NCBI RefSeq assembly: GCF_007997015.1
Contig: NZ_VOSM01000009.1
Coordinates: forward strand, 62,001 to 126,000
DNA length: 64,000 nucleotides
Direction: 5' to 3'
From: Lujinxingia vulgaris
GTDB taxonomy: Bacteria; Myxococcota_A; Bradymonadia; Bradymonadales; Bradymonadaceae
The position numbers were made by a program, and so were the translations under genes. Shown one piece after another: positions 42,542 through 50,082 of this stretch. The notes beneath the pieces were generated by a model. That model did not search any database. It saw only the letters and a program-made list of their open reading frames with translations, and was not told where the DNA came from. Numbering within the stretch: position 1 is the stretch's first letter; each line of letters begins with the position of its first letter.

Positions 42542-45145
42542 ATGCGCCGGCCCCCTTTAACCGAGACTCCTGTCCGCTCGTGGACCACATCGTTGGCGGG
42601 GCTCGGCTTTATGCTGATGCTTCTCGTGGCGAGTGCCTGTGGCCAGGCTGCCGATCCTCTCGAGGCCTCCGAAGATCCGGACATCATCCACCGGGGCTTT
42701 GAAGCTATCAACCACGGGCCTCGCTACTTTGAAGCGCCCGAAGATCAGTTTTTTGACGACCCGGGGTTGATCGTCGTCAACCCGGATCTCAACGAGCGTG
42801 AGCCCCTGATCCTCTCGGCTGAGAGCTACTGGCTTGCCGATGAGGATGTGGCCGCCTCCACCGTCGACGAGACGACCATCCGCTTTCCTCGTAACGGCTA
42901 CGAGCATATGAGGGGCTACCGCGCCGGGCACGTCGTGCTCTCGCGCACCGCGGTCCTGCGCCGCCACATCACCCGGGTGGAGCTGAGCGAGAAGGAGATC
43001 ATCTGGCACACCCGTGAGGCCGAGCTGGAGGAGGTCGTCATCCACGGTGAGTTCCACATGGATGTTCTGCCGGGAAGCACGATCCCGGAAGACTTCGACA
43101 TCGTGGACACCTACCTCTACCCGACCATTGAAGCCCAGCGTCACGACCTCTACGAGCGTCGTCTGGTGATGTACGACATCAACCGCCGGGTGCTCAAACA
43201 GGAGAGTGGCGAGCGCGAAACCTGCGAGCTTGAAACCTGCGACATCCCCTGCTCGGACTGGGAGGAGGGCGCCTCTCAGGAGGCGGAGTTCGACCCGGAC
43301 ACTGGCGAGGTCATCGAAGAGGGGCCCGTCGATCCTGCGACCGCATGCATGGACTGGGTTCGCGATAACCGCTCAGTCTACGCCGACGATCTCTCCGGCC
43401 CCCTGCTCTGCCCCGAGGGGCTCACCGATGAACAGTGCGCCGATATCATCTGCTCGGACATGTGCGAGATCGACGATGGATTCGATCAGCCCTTTGATCC
43501 GGAGAACGAGCCCGAAGCAGGTCCTCCCGGCGGCGGCGGAGTCGGTGCAGGGTTCACCTTCTGCCTCAACCCTTTTGATGAGGAAGACCTTGCGGAGTTT
43601 GAATCTGATTTCGAACAGCTCTGCGATCTTTCGATCGGAGGCATCGATCTGACCTTCAGCGGTGAGACCGGCAGTGATTTTGGAGGAGGCAACGGCAGCT
43701 ACACGGCCAGCTTTGAGTTCAAACTTATCCCGCGCGTGCAGGTCGCCCTGGGCTTTAAAGCAGGCATGAAGGTCAAGATCTGGAAGCCGAAAGTGAAAGC
43801 CTACGCCGGGGTCTACACCGGCTTTGGTTACGGCGCGACGATGACGCTCAGCGCCGAGCTGGCCGTGCAGTACAACTGGAGCAAACACTACGAGTTCTTG
43901 ATCTTCAGCTTCAATATCTTCTTCGTAAACCTCTCCGCCTATGTCTACGCCGGCCTCGAGGTGAACTTCCGTCTCAGCATTGAAGGACGCATCGGGTACG
44001 ACTACTGGCGCAGCAACGTAAACTACCTCTGCATCAACATCTGCGTGGGTGGCTGTTCCTCCTTCATCAAGTTCTACCGCTCCCGCTGGGAATCCAACGA
44101 AGAGGGCGACGGGGGTGAGTGGAAGACCAGGGATGAAGCAGCCGGCCAGACAATGTGCGGCTTACCAGGCCCAGACTCACTCGGGGTTCCCGGCAACTTC
44201 GACGGCTTCCGCAAGGTGAAGTTTGAGGCGGAGGCATCCGCCAGCGTCGGGCTTAATGTGGGCGTCGGCGCGCGTATCGGCGTGGGAGCTCCCGGCGCGG
44301 CGATCCCGCTGGCCGGCCCCGGGGAGTACAACCTCTACTTCGAGCCTCTGCAGCTCTCCCTGCAGGCCGGTATTCGCATCGCCCCGCCGCTGTGTAACTA
44401 CCACTACGGCCTCTACCTCGGGGGCGCAGCGGGAATTGGCATCGGTCTTCCCCTGGTCGGCCACATCAAGAAAGAGTGGCGCCTCTACGGCCCGATCAAA
44501 CTCTTTGGCGATGACGGCACCCTCAGCGGATTCCTGGGCTGCGGCGAGTTCATTCCCTCCGAGCCTTACATCGTCGAGCGCAGCGGATGCAGCAACGATC
44601 AGCAGTGCATGGACGACGCCGAGCCGGGCACGATGGCTCGCTGCTTCCAGCGCCAGTGCGTCAAGCATGACAATGTGCGCGTCAGCCTGGGCTGGGTCGC
44701 CAACCAGGATCTCGACCTCTACATCAACAAGCCCTCCGAAGGGGCGGTCTACAACCGCGCCACCCAACCCGACCTCTTCAGCCGTCAGGATTGCGGCGGC
44801 ACCTGCACCTCCGAAGAGGTGGGCCCCTTCATCGAAAACTTCACCTTCCCCTACAACGACGAAGGGGAATGGCTGGCCTGGGTCGTGCTCAATGAAGCTG
44901 CCAACAATGACGCCACCGAGACCGACATCATCTACACCCTCGAGGTTGAGTTTGGTGATGGCGCGATGAGGCAAACCATTGAAGGCCGCATTGATTCACA
45001 GACCAGCAATCAATCCGTCGTTCGATTTGCGATCTGCAGCCCCGACGCGACCAGCGCCCGCTGCCAGGCGCAGGCCGGGATCATCGCCGAGCACGATCTG
45101 CCCAGCGACGATGACGACGTCTTTGAGTCTCCGAACGAGTTCTAG
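42542..45145 (+). CDS. large secreted lipoprotein with Cys-rich segments and beta domains (paralogue A)
   Basis: 867 residues with a lipoprotein signal (SACG, Cys33). The N-terminal domain (about 87-176) shares a pattern with the next gene: AG(H/T)(V/I), RH(I/V)xRxE and HTRxAE in the same order and spacing. An acidic, Cys-containing stretch follows to about 350. Then comes a beta-rich, aromatic middle (about 360-640) rich in Gly and Tyr, like a barrel or amyloid-like sheet. A Cys cluster (CSNDQQC, ARCFQRQC) precedes a beta sandwich starting LGWVANQDLDLYI. The ATG at 42542 has GGAG five bases before; ATGs at 42518 and 42524 are alternatives. Function unknown, probably surface-exposed. Confidence 0.75.
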   Translation: MRRPPLTETPVRSWTTSLAGLGFMLMLLVASACGQAADPLEASEDPDIIHRGFEAINHGPRYFEAPEDQFFDDPGLIVVNPDLNEREPLILSAESYWLADEDVAASTVDETTIRFPRNGYEHMRGYRAGHVVLSRTAVLRRHITRVELSEKEIIWHTREAELEEVVIHGEFHMDVLPGSTIPEDFDIVDTYLYPTIEAQRHDLYERRLVMYDINRRVLKQESGERETCELETCDIPCSDWEEGASQEAEFDPDTGEVIEEGPVDPATACMDWVRDNRSVYADDLSGPLLCPEGLTDEQCADIICSDMCEIDDGFDQPFDPENEPEAGPPGGGGVGAGFTFCLNPFDEEDLAEFESDFEQLCDLSIGGIDLTFSGETGSDFGGGNGSYTASFEFKLIPRVQVALGFKAGMKVKIWKPKVKAYAGVYTGFGYGATMTLSAELAVQYNWSKHYEFLIFSFNIFFVNLSAYVYAGLEVNFRLSIEGRIGYDYWRSNVNYLCINICVGGCSSFIKFYRSRWESNEEGDGGEWKTRDEAAGQTMCGLPGPDSLGVPGNFDGFRKVKFEAEASASVGLNVGVGARIGVGAPGAAIPLAGPGEYNLYFEPLQLSLQAGIRIAPPLCNYHYGLYLGGAAGIGIGLPLVGHIKKEWRLYGPIKLFGDDGTLSGFLGCGEFIPSEPYIVERSGCSNDQQCMDDAEPGTMARCFQRQCVKHDNVRVSLGWVANQDLDLYINKPSEGAVYNRATQPDLFSRQDCGGTCTSEEVGPFIENFTFPYNDEGEWLAWVVLNEAANNDATETDIIYTLEVEFGDGAMRQTIEGRIDSQTSNQSVVRFAICSPDATSARCQAQAGIIAEHDLPSDDDDVFESPNEF

Positions 45146-45163
45146 TTCTTTGACGTCCGGCTT

Positions 45164-45203
45164 CTCCCCGAGGGTTGAGAGGAAACGATCAACCCTCGGG
45201 GAG
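45164..45203 (+). promoter_or_regulatory. large hairpin in the leader of paralogue B
   Basis: A 15-bp perfect inverted repeat (CTCCCCGAGGGTTGA / TCAACCCTCGGGGAG, 10-nt loop) lies 18 bp after one lipoprotein gene and 57 bp before the next. No T run follows in the plus direction, so it is not a standard terminator. It may be an mRNA processing or stability element. Confidence 0.55.
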
Positions 45204-45259
45204 CACCGGAGGTGATACTTCGAGTGCTCAAAAGCCAGACCCGATTTGGAGATTTCACA

Positions 45260-48200
45260 ATGGATTTGATGATGAAGACGACATCCCCCCACTCCCGCTT
45301 AAGTCCAACCTCAGTTGTCAGCGCGCTGGCTCTGACCCTCACACTGGCCGGATCTGTGATGACAGGCTGTGGCCAGGAGGGACAGCCCGCGGCCTCAGAG
45401 GAAGGCACAAGCGTGATGGCGGTCTCGCCAAATGGCTCCTACCTCATCCTGCGCTCCCACGTGCGGTTGATGCCTGCGGAGCTTGCGCAAGCGGCCAGCT
45501 TCACCCCCGAGACCATCGTCCTGCCCGATGCGTACGCCTCCCAGGCCTCGGCATGGACCGCCGGCACCATTCTTGTTGCGCAACGTGACACCGGATACTG
45601 GCGCCACGTGGAACGGACGGAACGCCGCGACGGTCAGCTGATCATTCACACCCGCGATGCCGAGTTTCTGGAGCTGATCGAAGAGGGGGATCTCCTCATC
45701 GAGATGGGAGCTAGCGATGATATCGGCCAGCACCGTGCAGCTCTTGAGCAAGAGTATATCGAAGACGCCGGAGGGGGAGGCGGCCGTGTTTACACGCCTA
45801 ATCCCAGCCCGCCATCGGCCGGCGACGACACGACGGTCATCGACCTGGAGAACCTCAGCGGCACCCGGGGGCCTCGTTACTCCTACGACCTGGCCAGCAC
45901 CCACGCCGGTGAGGTCTCCACCGCCGGCTATACCGTGGAGGTCACCCAGGGTCAGCTCGATGTGGATGTGACCTTCATCTCGCGAATGAAGATCGCCGCC
46001 GGGCAGATCGTGGAGGAAGAGACCTCGGCTCTGGCTCACGTTGACACCGATCCGCAGTGGCTGATCACATCGACAGGTGATCACGCCGACCGCCACGTCT
46101 TCAGACTTCATAGTGCGCACGGCTCTCAGCCGCTCTTCTCGTTTCTTCAGCGCAGCTTCTACTTCACCGGCGATCTGACGGTGGCCTACGATGTGCGAAC
46201 CGAGGGCGACGCTGAGCTGACCGCCGGCTTCGTCGCCGAGGGTCATGCCTTCGCCGGTGTGTATTGCACCCAGCAGACAGGCGGCACCCAGAATTGCCGC
46301 GCCATGCAACGCGAGCCACGTTTCCAGGGCGTTCACGCCGAGGAGCGGGGCTATCAGACCCGGGGCGAAGGCGCGATCTCGTTTGACGCGCTCTTCGGTG
46401 TGAGCGCAGCGCTGGTCGATACTCCCAACGCCGCCACCGCCTCTCCGATCACCTCGCTTGAGCCCCTGCGCGTCAATTACAGAAGCACGATGACCATGCG
46501 GCCGCCTTACTGCCCCCGTTACGGCCGCCTGACGGTCAACGCCGGCGCTTCCAAGCCGGCGGTCTCCTCCCCGATTCGCTACACCAGCGAGTCGAGACGG
46601 CTCTTTGAACATAATGAGATCGTCTCAGACGCCCCCGGCTGCAGCATCAATGAGGGGGATGAGCCGCTCTACTGCGAACGAAATGCCGATTGTGAAGGTG
46701 ATATGATCTGCTTCCGCGGAATCTGCGACGTCGCCGCTCCGATGCGCCTGGTTGCCGACTGGAGCGCCAACGCCGATCTCAACCTTTTTGTGGAGCTGCC
46801 CAGCCAGGAGATCCTCTCGGTGGCTAACCGGCGGGGAGCCGGAGGCAGCATCACGCTGGTCTCCAATGGTGGCGGCGAGTGTGAGGACTGCGGCATGTGC
46901 ATCGGTGATCTGCGCGTTGACTGCGCCGCCGAGGAACCCACCGATGGCCAATGCCCGCAGGGATGCTCTCTTGCGTCCAATGGCCAGAGCTGTACCGGCG
47001 GGGTGGTTCGCTGCGGGGTCTTCGGTAAAGACGCCTGCGCCCAGGCCGACACCTGCCAGTGGAGCCCCCTCGGTGGCGGTCTTCCCCCCTACCTTGAGAT
47101 CGCCACGGTCGACCATCCGGTCATCGATGGTGTCTACCGCGTCTGGGTGGAGAACACCTCCGGCCGGTATAACGGCAGCCCGGAGCCGGTTCAGTACGAG
47201 ATCTCGATCTACGGACAAAACGAACAATCCGCTGCCCTGACCGGTCACGTCTCCGGTGTAGCGGGCTCGCGCTCACTGACCACGCTCTATCGCTACGGTG
47301 TCATCGAACAGAACGAGGAGTGCATCCCCGTCTACGATAGCCAGCTCTGCGAAGAAGCCGGCAACGCCTGCGGCGAATTCTCGGCGGTGGATAACTGCGG
47401 CGTCACCCGCGAGTCGGTCCACTGCGGCGCCTGCGACGTGGGGGTTCCCTGCCAGAACAACCAGTGCGTTTGCACCGAGCAAACGGATGCTCAGATTTGC
47501 GCATCCCGGGGCTACCAATGTGGCACCCGGGAGGTGATCGACAGCTGCAATAACACGCGCACGATCGACTGCGGAGGATGCTCCGAGGGTGTGACCTGCT
47601 CCGATCAGAACATCTGCTGCGGCGGTGGCGACTCCAACCCCGCTCAGGAGATCTGCAACGAGCCGGAGGACTTTGAGCGCACCGGCTGCAACTCCAGCTC
47701 CTGCGAGGAGCCTCCGGCGGACCTGGGATGCGGACTCGTTCGTCGACGCGACAGCTGCGGGGAGATGCAGGAAACCGACTGTGGAGGCTGCGCGATGTAC
47801 GACGGCTGGTACTTTGCTGGTACCGATGAGAACGACGTCCTCCAGGACTGCGGCAACCGCAGCGTCTGCAGCTACCATCTCTACGAGTACCGCGAGTACT
47901 CCTGCACCAGCGAGAAGTGCCGCTACAACGTCACCAATCACGAGACTCGCCTGGTGGGATGCGAGGCCTGCCCCGATCCCTTCATCGGCCCATGGACCAG
48001 CTGTGACGACTTTGACGGAACCTGTGATCAGACCGGCTCGCGCACGCGCAATCACTACGACTTTGATTGCTCGCTGCCCCCGAACACCAGCATGACCGCC
48101 TACGTGAACTCGCTGACGGCCAACGCCATCAACCCGGACTTGGATCTTGCCAACTACCCGGTGGCTGTCTGTGAGGGGGAGGTGGTCCAGGTCGAGCCGG

Positions 48201-48673
48201 GCGTCTGCTCTCGGAACACCCAGGGCGCCACCTGCCCCGGGGGAGGCATGTGTGTCTTTGGTGAGTGTCTTCAGAATGAGTGCAACATCGTCAATATGGA
48301 GTGCTCCGGCAACAATGATCAAAGGTGTCGAAGCGTCTCCGTAGCCTCGGCGTCTCGACTCACCTGCATCGACGAGGACGAGTGCTACATCGACGACGAC
48401 TGCAACGTGGGCAATAGCTCCCAGGATCCTGAGCGCGTGTGCAGCGTCTCGGGCGACTCCAACCCTCAACGCGTCTGCGTGGAACCGAACAGTGGCGGCG
48501 CTGCCGTCGGCCAGAGCTGTTCGACGCATTCGCAATGCGAGCAGAACCATTGCCGAAACGGGGTCTGCACCATTCCCTGTCGCTCGCAGTACGACTGCTC
48601 CTCCTACGGGATGAACTGTGAGGCGGAGGTCTACGGCAATGAGGCCTTCAACATCTGCGTGCCGAACGGCTAA
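45260..48673 (+). CDS. very large Cys-rich secreted lipoprotein (paralogue B)
   Basis: 1137 residues, lipobox MTGC (Cys37). Residues about 60-150 match the N-terminal domain of the preceding protein (AGTIL, RHVERTERR, HTRDAE). A beta-rich part follows to about 455. Next is a Cys cluster (CERNADC, CFRGIC), then a beta sandwich starting ADWSANADLNLFV, again as in paralogue A. The last 500 residues are extremely Cys-rich: repeated CGACDVGVPC-, CGGCSEGVTC- and CSTHSQCEQNHC-type modules, resembling Dickkopf/EGF-like clusters and likely all disulfide-bonded. The ATG at 45260 with GGAG eight bases before was chosen. It lies downstream of the TadE/TadG genes on the same strand. A surface adhesin or structural protein is plausible. 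Confidence 0.78.
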   Translation: MDLMMKTTSPHSRLSPTSVVSALALTLTLAGSVMTGCGQEGQPAASEEGTSVMAVSPNGSYLILRSHVRLMPAELAQAASFTPETIVLPDAYASQASAWTAGTILVAQRDTGYWRHVERTERRDGQLIIHTRDAEFLELIEEGDLLIEMGASDDIGQHRAALEQEYIEDAGGGGGRVYTPNPSPPSAGDDTTVIDLENLSGTRGPRYSYDLASTHAGEVSTAGYTVEVTQGQLDVDVTFISRMKIAAGQIVEEETSALAHVDTDPQWLITSTGDHADRHVFRLHSAHGSQPLFSFLQRSFYFTGDLTVAYDVRTEGDAELTAGFVAEGHAFAGVYCTQQTGGTQNCRAMQREPRFQGVHAEERGYQTRGEGAISFDALFGVSAALVDTPNAATASPITSLEPLRVNYRSTMTMRPPYCPRYGRLTVNAGASKPAVSSPIRYTSESRRLFEHNEIVSDAPGCSINEGDEPLYCERNADCEGDMICFRGICDVAAPMRLVADWSANADLNLFVELPSQEILSVANRRGAGGSITLVSNGGGECEDCGMCIGDLRVDCAAEEPTDGQCPQGCSLASNGQSCTGGVVRCGVFGKDACAQADTCQWSPLGGGLPPYLEIATVDHPVIDGVYRVWVENTSGRYNGSPEPVQYEISIYGQNEQSAALTGHVSGVAGSRSLTTLYRYGVIEQNEECIPVYDSQLCEEAGNACGEFSAVDNCGVTRESVHCGACDVGVPCQNNQCVCTEQTDAQICASRGYQCGTREVIDSCNNTRTIDCGGCSEGVTCSDQNICCGGGDSNPAQEICNEPEDFERTGCNSSSCEEPPADLGCGLVRRRDSCGEMQETDCGGCAMYDGWYFAGTDENDVLQDCGNRSVCSYHLYEYREYSCTSEKCRYNVTNHETRLVGCEACPDPFIGPWTSCDDFDGTCDQTGSRTRNHYDFDCSLPPNTSMTAYVNSLTANAINPDLDLANYPVAVCEGEVVQVEPGVCSRNTQGATCPGGGMCVFGECLQNECNIVNMECSGNNDQRCRSVSVASASRLTCIDEDECYIDDDCNVGNSSQDPERVCSVSGDSNPQRVCVEPNSGGAAVGQSCSTHSQCEQNHCRNGVCTIPCRSQYDCSSYGMNCEAEVYGNEAFNICVPNG

Positions 48674-48719
48674 TCCCGTCCGGGGTCGGCCGGATGCGAC
48701 CGCCCCGGCTCCTCATCAC

Positions 48720-48746
48720 AGCGCGGCCCCCAACCGGGGTCGCGCT
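48720..48746 (+). repeat. GC-rich inverted repeat after paralogue B
   Basis: An 11-bp stem with one G-T pair (AGCGCGGCCCC / CGGGGTCGCGCT region) has no T run after it. It is preceded by another CCGGGG/CCCCGG hairpin at 48680-48708. These may act as factor-assisted terminators or stabilisers. Confidence 0.4.
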
Positions 48747-48802
48747 GCTTCCGCCTTCATCACACCTCAGGCCCCCAGGGTTATGTGTAAGGACCGAACC
48801 CC

Positions 48803-49567
48803 ATGATTCAGAAGACGTTTCAAAATCGACTCGCGATGAGCCTCGTGGCGCTCAGCATGGCGCTGAGTTGGGCATGTGGCGGCTCCACCGTCGAGATCGA
48901 CAACCGCCAGAATGAAGACGACCAAGATTACGAAGAGATCGACCCCCAACTTCGTGCATTTGCCGACGAGGTGCGCCGTGCGGAGTGCCAGGTGCTCTTC
49001 AACTGCTGTGATGCGCGCGAGCGCATCGAGCGCCTGGGCATCTCCTACAGTGAGGAAGAGTGCCTGACCAACGCCGGTCTGCTGCCCTCCGGACTCGGGT
49101 TGGCGATGCTCAATGAGGCGATCGTCTCAGAGCGCATCGTCGTCGACTGGGATGCTGCCGATATGTGCGTCAACGCCTTCACCACCCAGTCCTGTTCGGA
49201 GTTCACCGAGCGGGAGGCGATCCGTACGACGCTGCCGGGTTGTCGCCAGATGTTGATTCCTCAGAGCGAGAACGGCGACGAATGCATCCTCGATGAGGAG
49301 TGCATCAGCGGCTACTGCCACCGCAATGTGTTCGAGGAGGACGCCGCCGACGTCTGTGCTGAGATGAGCGGCGTGGGCGACGATTGCTCCATGAGCTCGT
49401 GCCCGACGGGCACCTTCTGCGATAGCATCGACTACACCTGCAGACAGACGCTTCGCGCCGGTTCCAGTTGCTACCGCGCCCAGGAGTGTCGCTCCGGACG
49501 CTGCGATCCCAACGAGCAGGGTGAGCTTCGTTGCTCGGAGGTCGCCCCGATCTGCCAGGGCGACTGA
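48803..49567 (+). CDS. Cys-rich secreted lipoprotein
   Basis: 254 residues, lipobox WACG (Cys25). A short acidic stretch is followed by a helical domain with CQVLFNCCDAR, and then a C-terminal Cys-rich region with three CxxxxxCxxGxC-type repeats (CILDEECISGYC, CPTGTFCDS, CYRAQECRSGRC). Such Dickkopf-like modules are common in predicted surface lipoproteins of Myxococcota. AGGA lies nine bases upstream of the ATG. It follows the two large lipoproteins on the same strand and ends at a strong terminator, so it closes the region that begins at the sigma-54 promoter. Confidence 0.75.
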   Translation: MIQKTFQNRLAMSLVALSMALSWACGGSTVEIDNRQNEDDQDYEEIDPQLRAFADEVRRAECQVLFNCCDARERIERLGISYSEEECLTNAGLLPSGLGLAMLNEAIVSERIVVDWDAADMCVNAFTTQSCSEFTEREAIRTTLPGCRQMLIPQSENGDECILDEECISGYCHRNVFEEDAADVCAEMSGVGDDCSMSSCPTGTFCDSIDYTCRQTLRAGSSCYRAQECRSGRCDPNEQGELRCSEVAPICQGD

Positions 49568-49625
49568 GGGCGCCATCGACGAGACGCTCAAAGGGTAGCG
49601 ACGTCGGCTTATCTTCGCTTCCGAC

Positions 49626-49665
49626 AAAAGCCCCCCGGCGCGCTGCGCGCGCCGGGGGGCTTTTT
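49626..49665 (+). terminator. strong intrinsic terminator after the Cys-rich lipoprotein gene
   Basis: A 14-bp GC-only perfect stem (GCCCCCCGGCGCGC / GCGCGCCGGGGGGC, loop TGC) is flanked by AAAA and TTTTT. It can work on both strands. Confidence 0.92.
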
Positions 49666-49802
49666 ACTCTGGCGCCCCTTTGAATTGACCGACGCACCTG
49701 CCGCCTTACGTTCTAGGCGTAAGAAGTCAACTCGCCGTAGGCAAGACCGCGCAACATCGCGTTCTGGCCCTACTTCTGCCCCCCTAAGCCCGGAGGTACG
49801 CA

Positions 49803-49985
49803 ATGTTGTGGTGGGCACTCGCGTTCTTTGTCGTCGCAATCATCGCCGCTGTGCTCGGATTCGGCACGCTGGCCTCGGCTGCGGCTACCGTCGCTCAGAT
49901 CGTCTTCTACATCGCCCTGGCGATGCTGGTCATCTCCCTCTTCGTCTACCTCTTTCGTGGCGCGCGGGGCAGCGCACTTACGTAG
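49803..49985 (+). CDS. DUF1328 family small membrane protein
   Basis: 60 residues with two membrane helices, starting MLWWALAFFVVAIIAAVLGF and ending in a short Arg/Gly tail. The sequence and size match DUF1328 (YtjA). These are small inner-membrane proteins of unknown role, often next to stress genes. GGAGG seven bases before the ATG gives a clear start. It is a single-gene unit with terminators on both sides. Confidence 0.9.
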   Translation: MLWWALAFFVVAIIAAVLGFGTLASAAATVAQIVFYIALAMLVISLFVYLFRGARGSALT

Positions 49986-50016
49986 CACCGCGTCCCGAGC
50001 CATCATTCCTAAAAAG

Positions 50017-50047
50017 AAGGCGACGCCCCGGGGGGCGTCGCCTTTTT
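50017..50047. terminator. bidirectional terminator between DUF1328 gene and phosphatase gene
   Basis: A 13-bp perfect stem (AAGGCGACGCCCC / GGGGCGTCGCCTT) is preceded by AAAAAG and followed by TTT. It lies between two converging genes. Confidence 0.85.
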
Positions 50048-50082
50048 CGTATTGCATACCTCGCCAGAAGTAGCGCTGTCGA

